Source of the DNA: Cinclus cinclus
Lineage: Eukaryota > Chordata > Aves > Passeriformes > Cinclidae
Assembly (NCBI RefSeq): GCF_963662255.1
Contig: NC_085050.1
Span: 9,978,334-10,042,333, forward strand
Direction: 5' to 3'
DNA length: 64,000 nucleotides
Positions 38,701 through 50,813 of this stretch are shown here, piece after piece. The position numbers were made by a program, and so were the translations under genes. The notes below the pieces were generated by a model, which saw only the letters and a program-made list of their open reading frames with translations, was not told the origin of the DNA and did not search any database. How positions within the stretch are numbered: the stretch's first letter is position 1; each line of letters starts with the position of its first letter.

Positions 38701-39328
38701 CATGGGGTATTTTTAGCAAACATGGATTTTGTACTTCAAGGTATCAGGTAAAAATGTAAAGTGTTTTCCTGGTTAAACTTAAGAAGATGAAACCAACTGG
38801 TTTTGTTAGAAATAGTTCAAAAGGAAAAAATGTATCATTGAAAAGATATTAATTAACACTATTGTTTCTGCCTGCAACCATTTAGCAGAAACTTCTGCAA
38901 GTGTTAATTCAGATTGTGGCTCAGCAAAGCATTTAATCACAAAATCATGTTTAGACCTGCGGATAGATGCATTTATCTTCTGAAAAGGAGACCATCATTT
39001 GCAGAAGAGAAAACATGCTTGATCCATTAATATCTGTCTAAAGTTACAAAATATCCCGATAAATCTGTCATGAAAGCTTGGGATGGCAGTATCCATGTAA
39101 TCATAGACAGGATTTCTATCGCTGACACTGGGGGTGGTTTTCTGTGCCAGCAAAGACTTTGAAGGTGCTACTGTGAGAGCTACTGTACAAAACCAGGGAG
39201 AAACAGAAACAATTCCCAATAGGAACAGGAATAAGTGGATGTCCTCAAAGTGCCTCAGAATTTTAGCAGTGCTGTCCTTCCGAAGCTATGAAAGGAAAAC
39301 ATTTTGGTGTAGTAGCTTTTTATTCAAA

Positions 39329-39615
39329 GAATCATATCATAGAACCATAGAAAGGCTTGGGTTAGAAGGAACATTAAGGATTGTTCAGTCCCAACCCCCC
39401 TGCCATGGGCAGGATGCCACCCTCTAGAGCAGTTTGCTCAAGGCTCCATCCAACCTGGCCTTGAACATTTTCAGGGATGGAGAACCCACAACTTTTCTAG
39501 GAAACATATTTGAGTGCCTCACCACGCTTTGAATAAAGAATTTCTTTCTGACATCTAATGCAAGCCTTTCTTTTAATTTTAAACCATATCCTCTTGTAGT
39601 GCTGATGTACCTGCA
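39329..39615 (-). mobile_element. CR1 LINE, truncated 3' end
   Basis: Read in reverse, the element ends with the CR1 terminal octamer-like ATTCTATGAT repeat, here seen as atcatatcatagaaccatag at 39331-39350. On the + strand it then shows the hallmark phrases ccaacccccctgccatgggcagg, ttgctcaaggctccatccaacctggccttgaacattttcagggatgg and agtgcctcacca in the correct order; each is close to the avian consensus. It is 5'-truncated with no coding frame, as usual for CR1 copies. Weak similarity may continue to about 39760. It supports a bird or other sauropsid source. Confidence 0.9.
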
Positions 39616-40763
39616 TGCACCTTGCAAGCTGCAAGCTGCTCTACCTCTGGGGTGAGAGCAGAAATGGAAGGTGCCTGTTCTCTCCATGTGTTTGGCAGAT
39701 GTGAGAGGGTAACCATGTCTGTAAATCTGCTGCCTCTAATGTGACTCTGGGGAGTCTCTTCTGAAGCATCTGTAGAAGACCCCATCCAAAAATGAACTGT
39801 AGATGTTGTGCAGAGAGTCTGCTCCTACCCCTGGCTCCTCGCTGCCATTCATGGCTGGTTAAAAACCTGCTGGAGTATGAAGCGGAAATGGCTGGATCTC
39901 TATTTTTAATGCCTTGAATGAACTTCAGACTTAAACAGCTTAATTTTCAGAAAAAGATGAAAAATCAACTGAAAAATTTAGTGAAGATTTGATTTATTAA
40001 TTATCAAACACCTGGCCTGTAAAGTGAAATGTAGTGCAGGCAGCACTCAACTGGATGAGCTGTTTGGGCAAAAGCTGTATCTGGATAAGAGTGGAGTTGT
40101 TTGCATTGGTGTCCTTTAAAGGGTTTTGGATAGTAGAAGAAATTTGCAGCAATAAGTCATTGTTACCAGTGTGTGTTTTAATAACCTTTAACATAATATT
40201 GACAAACCCAGGAAACAGGTCTTCAAATGCCAATGAAAAGATCGATTATTTCCATAGGTGTGCTGCATTATTTCATAAAGAATAAAAATACATAGGAAAG
40301 ATTTGGAAGAGACTACTCTCTGCAAACACACAAAATTTATCAAGAAATGTCTAATGATAATCAAGAAACTATTTTGATATAATTGATTTCAACAAAATGT
40401 AAGCCATTGCAGAAATGTAAATGTCTTCCCTTTTCTTCCCTGTCTTTTCCTGAATAAACAAGTCCACATTTCCCTAATAAAACCCTTCACAGCCACAGTC
40501 CCCATATGTAGGGCAGTACTGAAATAGTGATATGATTGTTCATCACTTGGATTGCTCACACTTCCCCTCTGTTGAACACCAGGAATAGACTACTCTAAAA
40601 AGCATTAAAAACAAATGGCTGTCCCACTTCTAGGGCAGGTTCATTCAGTGAAAGGGAGGCATTGAACGTAAGAAGAAAGTTATCTTTAGAAAAAAAATGC
40701 TCTAAACTATCTCACAAGTGTTACTGCTTTGCTGAACATAAGTCTTTGGCTTAGAATTAGCAT

Positions 40764-40882
40764 ACCTGGAAATGTTCAGGTAATGACTAGATGTGGCACT
40801 TAGTGCTATGGTCTAGTTGACAAGGGAGTGATCAGTCAAAGGATGGACTTGATGATCTTTTCCACTCCCTAATGATTCTGTG
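40764..40882 (+). mobile_element. CR1-like 3' fragment (tentative subfamily)
   Basis: The sequence contains tggaaatgttcagg, gatgtggcacttagtgcta, tggtctagttgacaagg, ggacttgatgatcttttcc and a terminal attctgtgacatt in order. This is the plus-strand arrangement seen at the 3' ends of avian CR1-related retroposons, opposite in orientation to the copy at 39329-39615. It is truncated and non-coding. Confidence 0.6.
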
Positions 40883-43800
40883 ACATTGCAGCAGAATTGC
40901 TCAGTTTTATCCTAAGAAGGGTGCACTCGTGGGCTCATATATGAGAAGAAAGATCTGGGCAGTGTCATGGGGCAAAAGAATTAAATAAAACCTCAGTGCT
41001 GCAAGTGAGACAGCAAAACAAAGGGTCTATGTTCACCTGCCAACTTCCACAGTACCAGGCTGTCTGTTAAAGGACTTTATGACTGTTGAAAAACATGAAA
41101 GATAACATTACCAACCTTTTTTTTTTTTTAACACGGAACTATTAAGGTGACAATTAGGAGGTAGCTTGTGAACAACTTGCAAAATGTTAAAAATACAGGC
41201 ATTACATGGTAAAGCTTCTTGTGGAACAATTTGTATGCACTTTTAGGTAGTTAGGACCCTGTGACAGAATGAAGTGCAGCTTGTAGTCAGGAGGGAAGAA
41301 ATGTGTCTCCGTGCCAGGGAATTCTGGAGGACGAATGCATGCCTTGGTCTGCAGCTTTCGGCAGCAGATTTGCTCAGTACTTTTGCATTCCTCAAACCTC
41401 GTATTGAAAGGGATAACTGAGATCAAGAATTTCGCATCAAGGAACTTTCCAGAGGCCTTCCAGTGTAGTGTCACAGTAGTTGAAATGTCTAGAAGAGATG
41501 TTTGAATTATGGAGCCAAGTTCAAGATATCTCCAGACACGGGATGGCCATTTGCAAGGCTTCAGGCACAGGGAACTGGCACCTGAAAGAATTAGGATTAG
41601 AGAAAAAGAAAAATGCCATAAATTAAGTAGCTCTGTTAAAATCTAGAACTATTCTATACAATTCCATAATTCTGTCACTATCAGCTGAGGGTCTTGGCCT
41701 TGGAGTAAGTCAAGACCAGGGCCAAGTCTCCTGGTCCTTGATGGCAAAACCTAATGGCTCTGTTTACACTGGATTTTACATTGGTCTTAACAGAGCTAGA
41801 ATTGCCCCACCAATGCCTCATTTATCATGGTAGTTGTATTGTTATGGTAAGATGAAGTATTTTTTTGTTTTCTGCAGTGTGAGGTGTGTATGAGCAGATA
41901 TTAAAAGTGCCAGAAAAATGGCACGTAAGTCTCTGCTTCCCAGAGTTCCTGTATGCTTGTGCAAAACATTTGTGGACAGTGTGAGAGACAATGCAGCAGA
42001 GGCCCTGAACTTTCAGAATTTTATCACCTCTTGGAAGAGAAAAAACAATGGGGAAGGGTAGTTTTTGCCTTTACATTCCTTGATTCGGAGTCTTATATTC
42101 ATCTTTGTCTAGTTCCCACAACAAAACTTCAGTGCTATGATTGTAATCACTCCACATTGACATTAATGTCAAATGAGGGAGGAATTCTTTGTGGTGCGCC
42201 CAGAACTGAACATCATGATTGTGTGCTTGATCATCCAGACTTCGAGAGGGAGTGGCACATTTAAAAATACGGGCAGATGAAATGGATGGAAATGACAGCA
42301 TGTAACTCCGGGAAGAAAATGGGAGTGCAGCCTAAAGGTACCTTCTGAATTAAACAAGTTGGTTTCATGCTGTTGATCTACAAGCAAATGTAATTGTGCC
42401 AAGCATTAGAAAAACAAAAGAAACCACCAAAAAACAGCATTCATCTGCCATCTAATACTTTTTAGGACATGGAAAGAGGTCATCTGCTTTCACTTCCCTA
42501 TTATTTGTTTGTAATTATTGAGGGATTTTTAAGGATCTGGCTGAGAGCCAGTTTTCCAACAAAATGAGAAATGAGGGCAATTAAAAAATGGAAGCAGATG
42601 ATTGCCTGTATATTAAAAATCAAAAGAAATTGAGAACCTTGTCTTTGAACAATAAGAAATATTTTGGCCCAGAGTTTGGTATTTAGCTTGGTGGAGAACA
42701 AAAAGCCACTTCATCAATATTAGCTCAGTGCAGTGCTTTTGGCAAAGACCAAACAAGTTATCAGCTGTTATCCTCTGCGGAGCTGGGGGGAAGGAGACAT
42801 TTCTCTCAGGATACAAATTCATTTATACATTGTCATAATACAAGTCCTCTGTTTCTGGTTTATTTTCCATAGATCCTCCTATTGACTGGTTAGAAATTGA
42901 GAAGTGTGTAATAGGATAAAACACGGCATTGAACTTCAGGCCTTTTCACCAGTTGCTTCAACTGTTTGGATTCTGAGACTGGTTCTTAGAGGCACATTTT
43001 TGTGCTGACACACATATATATATGACCCTTAGCACTGGAGGGAAGGGGGTTTCAAACAGCTCTCTTTAAAAATCTGGCCAGACACTCATTATATTCACTG
43101 TACTTGGCATCATGTCACTTGTGATCTAGTGGGCTCCATTCAACTTCCATCCTAAGGCCTCTGCATAAAGAGTCACTGTGATTGTTTTTAATGTTGTGGC
43201 AGGAACAGATGGCAAACATATTTTAAAGTGCTAAAAATATGGAAGGGCAGTAGAAATCTACATGGCAGACATCTATTAAGCACCCACAGATGTGATCAAT
43301 TTTTTTAAAAGAAATAATAATAATGGATATAATATATGCAAGGCCAGTCCCTAAAAGGAAAATATCCCTCAAAATCAGTTGGCATTTTGGATTTCTCTGG
43401 GTTACAGCAAAGGACAGGGTAAACTTCCACTTGTAGTTTCCAGTCTGTCTCAGTCATGCTAATGAAAAGGAACAAGTGAGTGTGGAGAGGGACAGCTGAA
43501 CCCCGACTCACTGTGGCAGAGCAGCATGCAGAGGGCAGCCCCTATAGATCACTGTCTCACGGGCACTGTGTTTCATCACTCTCAATGGCTCCTATCACAG
43601 GATTTTTATAGCCTTTGCAGATGTTTCAAGTTTCTGTCTGTCTATCACACTCCGGGAGGATGATTTCTCTCGGAAGATGCCCTGTGGCTCAAGCAGCACT
43701 CTGTACACATATCTGTCAGGCTGAAAAGGCTAACGCCCATCCGCTCTGTCACATGCTGTAATCTTGCAAGTGCCGAGACAGAAATATACAGAAAAAATGC

Positions 43801-45230
43801 AGGATACTTCTTAATGAGTTGCTTGTCACAACCTAATGACAAAGCTGAAGGAGGAGCCTCAAGGCCAGAGTTTGGTTCTTCAATTTTGCTGAGGAGCTAT
43901 TTTCTAGGAGCCTAAGGAAGGCCATTAAAGAAGAGGAGCACTGTGCCATTGGGAGAAAGGTTATTCTCAGCAAAGAGGGTGTAGGGGATGCCACTCCTGT
44001 TCTCCCCAGTGCTGCAGCTGGTGGCTGGTGACTCATTTCTGAGTGACATCAGCACCCAGGCAAGTCCATCTACTCTCCCTGTGGGTTCTGCCCTGGAAGT
44101 GACAGCCTTTCTGCCCATTGCTGCCATGGCAGTGGTGCTGGGACATGGGTCAGGTCAGTCCACAGGACTGTGGGCTAGGCAGGGTGCTTCCTACAGGGGT
44201 TAGGAGGCAGGCATTGTCTCTTAAGAATCTTAATCCTAATGAGCTGGGAGCTCTCACTGCTCCATAACACACACAGTGCTCTGCTTGGCTTGCTCAGCCC
44301 TTAAACATCCTCCCAAAGGTATATTGTCACAGCAGTGCTTACTGCTGGTTGTGTAACAGTCAACATCAAGAGGAGATCTTCTGGCCATGGCTTCCCTCAG
44401 GCAGCTCATAGCACTCAGGTTATTTGGTGTTTGAGGAATGGCTGTGTCCAAATTCTGTCCTCCCAAAGCAGGACAGAGGGTCCTGTATCCAAAGTCTGTC
44501 CTCCCAATGCAGCCTGCTGGGAAACCACAGTGAAGGAGTAACACATTTGTAAGATTACAGGGTCTAATGCATGAGCTGTTTGATGCAGGTCTGATATGGT
44601 CTAATATATTTATGTCCTCAGAGAGGCCTGTGCTGGAAAAGGTTTTGGAAATGATCTGTGGAAGCCTTCGATTTGATGTGTAGTGTTACCCAGGTCAGCC
44701 CCACACTGCCTGAAGGCAGTGACTGCCTTACAAGCAGGGTTGATGCTTAAAACTCCACTGTGCTGAAGGCATCAGCTGGGGAAGGAGTGGGAGACATGCA
44801 CCCCATCTGTGCTCCCCCAGGGGCACTCAGGACACTGCTGCAGGCTGCACTACACCTGCTACAGATGTGCCATGGCTGTCTGAGAGTTTGGACCTTCCTA
44901 AAGAAGAACCCCTTGTTTTTCATGGGACAATACTCGATGTGTTTGTGTTAGTACTCTTAAAAACTGAGACATCAAAAACTTTTGAAATTCTGGCCTTTTT
45001 GGTCTTTAATGTCACATTCAGAGCTTCCTTCATGCTACATATTCTTCACAGGGAGCCAACAGACATTTTTAATTAATTTCCCCTGTAGAAAATCAAGTCA
45101 GGAATTTTTTTTTCCCCCTCCTCTGCAAGAAGTAAAGAACACAGGAAAAAAGAGGAGGAAGTGTTCTAGGGGAAAATGATCTGAGCTTGGTGTACCAGAC
45201 TGGAGCTTTCAGCTGCAGCTGCCTGCTGCT

Positions 45231-45270
45231 CACAGACACACACACACACATAAACACACACATGCACATG
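45231..45270. repeat. (CA)n microsatellite
   Basis: An interrupted CA dinucleotide repeat (cacagacacacacacacac and then taaacacacacatgcacatg). It has no further structure. Confidence 0.9.
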
Positions 45271-46867
45271 GCTCAGGCTTGATTTAGTTTGGCTCAGCCA
45301 GTAGATCCCAACATGTACCCCAAACAAAAACATGTTCTTATCAAAGCAGAAAGCAGAATGACTAGCCCAGGAAAAACGTACAGCTATTAACAAGTTATTT
45401 ATAAGCAGCCCGAGCTAACAGCTAACATGTGGCTGGCTTTGGCCCAGGGATGCTTGCTGGTCTTGGGCAAGGAATCGCATGAGCTAGACCTCATAATCCT
45501 GTGTGTCTGGAAGCAGGAGGCTCACTGTGCCTGGAGACCCAGCGGGTGATGGTGGGCAGGACAGGCAGACTGCTGGTGGTGCTCTGTGTGGGATGGCTGG
45601 AAGGTCCATGGAAGCTGCAGGGCTGTGACTCTCAGCAGGGCCAACATGAGCCCTACTCAGGAACACAGAGGAGTGAAGTGATATAATTAATAGGTATGTT
45701 ACCCTAAGTCTTCAAATATAATTATTATGGGTGCTAGTCTAAGTCTTCAGTGGTATAATGCTAAAATGAAAAAGTAATGATAATAGAGATGCACTAATCT
45801 AGCCAAAGGCAAAATATAAACAATTTATGCTTCAGCTATTTCCAGTACAAGATTTTCTTCTACCTTTAGGCTCTGTTCTGCAAACACTTGACATAAGTAT
45901 TTAATTTTGCATAGATATATAGTTCCACTGAATTTGGGGAGGTGTTTAAAATGAGCAAGTAAGACACTGACTACACTAAGAAGGCCTTGATGTACAGGAA
46001 CATAAAAACTTGGGCAGGTAATGCTCCTTTTCTGCTGATACAGCTGTGTTGGAATAAAGCATTTAGCATCAAAATGCCAGTAGAGTAAATACATCCCTGA
46101 AAGCCAAACAAGTTCAGTCACAAAGGCAACTATTGCTGGCAGAAGTTTATCTAAATTGTAAGGAAAATCTTAGATATTGTGGTGCCAATTGTTTTGTCCT
46201 TTTGCTTGAAAGTTTAAAGGCAGCAAGATGGGGATGTTATCCACTTTTCTTGCCCCCTTGCTGTGTCCCTGACCATGATATTTCAGTACTGCTCCTCACA
46301 GCTCTGACCATACAGCAAAGTAGTCTGGAGACTGAAATCTTGGGTTTGTATACATACAGATGATCCCTTCATTGCACTACACAAAGGAAACAAAAGAATG
46401 TGTGGGCAATTTTTTCTGTACAGCCTTTACTGAAATTTGAGATAGTCACTCTCAGGGTTCAGCTTATCTTTAACACAGATTTTTAGGGTGGAAATTTTTG
46501 CATCTGATCCTGATTTGTGTAGTTCATAGTGTGAATGAGCCTTGTAGTTTTCTGCTATGCAGTCAAACCAAGACTCTTTACATTTAGAGTGCTATGAAAC
46601 CCTCATGCAGCATCTAAACATAAGCTTGGTTTCAATGCCGATGGATTGCGTGCCACTTATCGCTTCAACTATGAAATGGTTTCTGCATCTTAGAAATTTC
46701 ATAACTGAATTCAGACATATTCTTCAGATTGTGATATTGCCTCATCTTCAGCTGCAATATTCAGCATTTGCATAGTGTTGTTTTTTTTCCTGCCAGTGAA
46801 CCCATTGGGAGCAGCAGCATGTGGGTAGTGTAGCCAAGACAGCGCTCAGAGACTTTAAACAGTATGG

Positions 46868-46936
46868 CTGGAGTCCAGGTCCTGTTGAAGAAATGGCAGC
46901 ACTCCCACTGACTTCAGCAGAATCAGGATTTCACGG
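46868..46936. repeat. Second degenerate copy of the old sauropsid repeat (tentative)
   Basis: It carries the phrases 'tggcagcactcccactgacttcag' and 'cagaatcaggattt', matching the 'actccattgacttcaatgggagcaggat' layout of an abundant old reptile and bird repeat. It is related in design to the copy at 26826-26915. It is short and diverged, so the call is tentative. Confidence 0.35.
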
Positions 46937-49900
46937 CCGTTGTGTGGAAAAGTTTTCCCAACACCCAGTATCTACAGATTCAATTTATGGTGCAGCTTGA
47001 AAAAAGGCATAAAAATACTGGGATCCTATGAGTCTTGGCTCAGATAAGGTGCTTAAAAATAAACTTAATTGAAGACAAGATGAATCTCATTTGTCTCTTC
47101 ATTCAGGGTCAAAAGGCATGAATTTCATTCACTAAATTATCAACACTTAAAACTTTTTCTGCATGATTAGACTATTACTAAGAGTCACGACAGCAGAGAT
47201 CCTCCCACTGCATTGACCTGTGAACTTTGTTAAATCTTTTGACAGGGGTCATTGTCTATACCATGATAGTGAATGACTTTCCAAAATGGGGCCATTCTTT
47301 CTGATGTAACATGAAGCTGGTGCTCTTTTCTTATGGCTTGAAAATGTTAATTTACATTGATGACATTTCTTGTCAATTTATGTGCCATCTGAATTTGCTG
47401 ATTAGTCACAAATGATAATGTGCTGCTTGCAGACTGCTGTTCACCTTTACAAAAAACTTCAGATGCTTCAAATACTTTCAGAATTAGAAATAACTCCTTT
47501 TCTTCTGCAAAATCTCTGCGAGATTTTAATCAGAAACTAATACTTAAAGAATGTGTTTACCAAAAGAATTCACTGCAGGGTCTGAGTAAGCAAGAAGTGG
47601 CAAGTAAGTTCTAAGAAGAACCTGTTTATACCTTTCCTCAGTAGAGGTACTCCACATTTCTAAATGTCTTGCTATAGCTCACATCTGCTATATGCTTCCT
47701 TAATGGACATGTAGTTCTTCAGAATTCCCGTGTTATAGTCTCCAAGTCCTTTAGTCTGAGATGAAAATTTTTAAGAAATGTCCTCATCCTCAAAGTCGTT
47801 CCCCAATCCCAGTTTCCTTTCTCCTGTGGTATATGTTTCTAATTTCCTGAAAGTGTCCTGCAGCTCTGAGGGCAATCACTTGGAATTGAACTTCATAGGG
47901 ATTTAAGGGTCCTTCTGTAAATTTGCCCAGTTACTTTCCTCCGTATCAAGCTTCTTTAAAACACTTTTTTTCCAGTGATGCATAAGAGAGAAAAACTGTC
48001 ACTGATTAGGTGACTGATATGCTGGGGGGCCATTTCTTCCTGTGATCTTTCATGATGGTCTCAGTGGCCTCTTTTGTCACTTGTGCCTCACTTTGCACTC
48101 TGAGGATTCTCTTGTTCTTCAAGCATAAATATAAAACCAATGTGCTTTTAGCACTCATCTTAGCTCTTTGATGATTTAAATGTGTTGTTCTTACAAGCTG
48201 AGACTTTAAGGCAGTCTTAGTAAGGCGAATTCTGCTTATATATGGCTGAGACATGAAAAACTTTGCAGCTTTCCCAAGGTGTGAAGGCTGTTCTAGAGTA
48301 CTAGCAACTCTCCCCTCAAACAAAATGATGGGTTACAGCCAAGTATGCTTTTTGGAAAATGTAGTGAATGTTCATGCTGGTTACTTATCCAGGGATTCCT
48401 GGCAGATTTGTAAAGAATTACTGTGGTCTCCTTCTTTGACAGTTTAGCTGTATACAGGACTTACCAGTACTGTTTTGTAGATAGCCTAATTTAAATTATG
48501 AATGATTGCTATGTATTATTGAAGACTTCTCTGTCTTATGTTGCTATTGCTGACACAAGTAATAACTGAGAATTTTTCTGATTAATGACATCAGGGAAAA
48601 GAGGTTGTGGCTGGACTGCACGTGGCCTGCTAACAGTTTGCAACAACCTATGTTCCAGAATACAGAAAGTGACCCAAAATAAATCAGCTTGGGAGGCTGA
48701 GGGTTTTCTCCTGCCCTCCAAATCTTCACATCCTTGTGGAAATAAGGACTGGGGAGGTAGAAATTTCTTCCCCCTGGTGCACAAAGAGGCCCAGCATGAC
48801 CAGTGGGTACAGCTAATACAGCACTGCTGGATAACTCATATCCCTGATATCCCTGTATCCATGGGACACAGCAGTGCCTCAGCTCAGCTGCACCCTGTGG
48901 TGGCAGTCAGTCAGTCTGTCCTGGATCTCTGACCTACAGAGTGTGTGTTTTATGAAAATATGAGTAGTTTTGGTGATAGGGTCAAGAAGATATTTTCTAA
49001 GGGAATAAGAACTTGTGGAGATAAAGTCACTCTTATAATAAGTTAAGAAGGGGAAAATCTTCCCTCAGATACCCTTTTAAAAGAGGTTCATGCTTGTGAA
49101 GCATTATGTAGTTTTAACATTAGTAAACCTGTGAATTATAAGATAGTGGTCCTGTGCCTTAGCTGTATTTAGCAAATGCTAGTAAATTTAGGCATGCCCT
49201 GGGATGGGCATCTGGGCTCCAAAATGCACATTTTGGTTAGTGAGTTGTTAAAATTTGGTATATGCTCTCAGTGCCGGTGTATTGGTACATAAGTATATAT
49301 TTTTAATTAGGATGATTCCTGCAGCTTTCAGCCCTGGCTACAGGTGGACACTGAGGTGTAGGAGAGAGCCTCAAATTTCTCATCAACAATTCCTATATCC
49401 ATCTGGGACTGCTGAGTTACTCTGCACATCCAGCTCCAAGTCCTTTAGCTGTGATTCCCAGTAGTGGATAGGGACTTTTTTCTTCCTGTAGTCACCTGTA
49501 CTTTTCCAGCTCTGTTTAAATTGTTATCTTGTCATAAAATGACTTGATACCTCAAAATTAAGGGTAATTTAAGAGTCCCTGGTGAGGCCAGCAGTGAGCC
49601 TGTAGGGCACAAGAACACACACCTGTATCACTCACAAAGTGAAGGGAGCAGTCAGTTCACAATTACCTGGAGCACCAATGGGACTGTGGCTGAAGCATTC
49701 TGGTCATGGCCAGAAGTGGGCAAGCAAAAAACAAGAGGATCCTGCCTGAAAGTGATGGAAATTACACCTGCTAGGGAACACATGCTCCACCAATCTGTAC
49801 TGAACAATGCTTTCAAATCTTGATGGTTTTGGATGTGGTTAATAATGTGGTTAATAATGCCAAAATCAAAACTGATGAAATCTAGACCAATCTGATGTTA

Positions 49901-50781
49901 GTTCCCCTTTCTTTTCAACTTCCTCTGTTGTTTCTTAAGTTCTTTTTAGGACTTTTGGACTCAAATAAAACTGCCAAATAAATTTCTTAGTTAAATTCCC
50001 TAGTTTCTTTAGGAAAGCTCTGGGAATGAAACGTTTTTACATGGCTTTAATGTACAATAATTAGTCAGATTAACTTTGTTCAGAACTGAACTGACTGTTG
50101 TCCAAATTTTCATGTGGTTATCAGTAACATTTCTGTCAAAGTATTTCTGAAAATTAGACAAATATTATTTCTCAGAACTTAAAAAAGGTAATGCTAGGCA
50201 AGAGTGAAAAGCTGATGGATGACTAGAATGGAGGAATAGATGTGGAAACTATTTTATTTCAGCTATATAAACAATCTCAGTAAATATACATAAATAAACA
50301 TATGACAGGAAACAATTTCCATTTCAGACTATAGAGGGGATTTGAATATTAAAAAACAGATCCAGTAATAGGGACAATAAATTAATCTACTAATGGGATA
50401 ACTGGAATGCACAAAAAAAAGTTTAAAAAAGGCAATTTTTTGTGTGATTTTGGGAGGCATTTTGAATTACTGCAAAAGAAATGGGAAGCAAAATGGAAAG
50501 TGATTGAGATGCAACATGGGTTTGCAAAAAGATTGGTTGGGTATATTGACAGGCAACTTAATTTTTAGAGAAGATTAGATCTATCTACTTAAAATAACAC
50601 AATGATTATGCACAAAATGATACAAATTGGAGGTAAACTGACCCTAAATGAAAAAAAAAAAAAAGAGAGAAAAACCCCCAAAAGTGTTAAAATAGCTGTT
50701 TACAGATAGCCCTATTTAGGCCATAGTTCTCCTTAAATAATCCAATACAATTAAAACTCTTCAAATAGTAATTTAGTTTAG

Positions 50782-50813
50782 TTTATTTAGTTAAACTAGT
50801 TTAACTAACTAAA
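50782..50813. repeat. 32-bp palindrome (22 bp perfect core)
   Basis: The core 50787-50808 is a perfect inverted repeat centred on ACTAGT. After one mismatched pair, four more base pairs match on each side. It is flanked on the left by TTTAG tandem words. It could form a cruciform. It may be a chance product of a TTAGT-rich simple sequence. Confidence 0.85.

Larger units (their letters stand above)
24321..39328. other. Gene desert, part 2
   Basis: Fifteen kilobases of AT-rich, CpG-poor sequence. It holds a degenerate old repeat at 26826-26915, an A/C-rich tract at 32172-32250 and a T22 run at 35765-35786. The longest frames (for example 30640-30960, 106 codons) show no domain, signal peptide or splice context that I can support. 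I see no gene. Confidence 0.55.

Noticed and set aside
43980..44900. GC-richer stretch with several open frames in the desert, considered as a pseudogene
   Set aside because: No frame resembles a known protein and there is no splice or poly(A) structure. Left as unassigned sequence.
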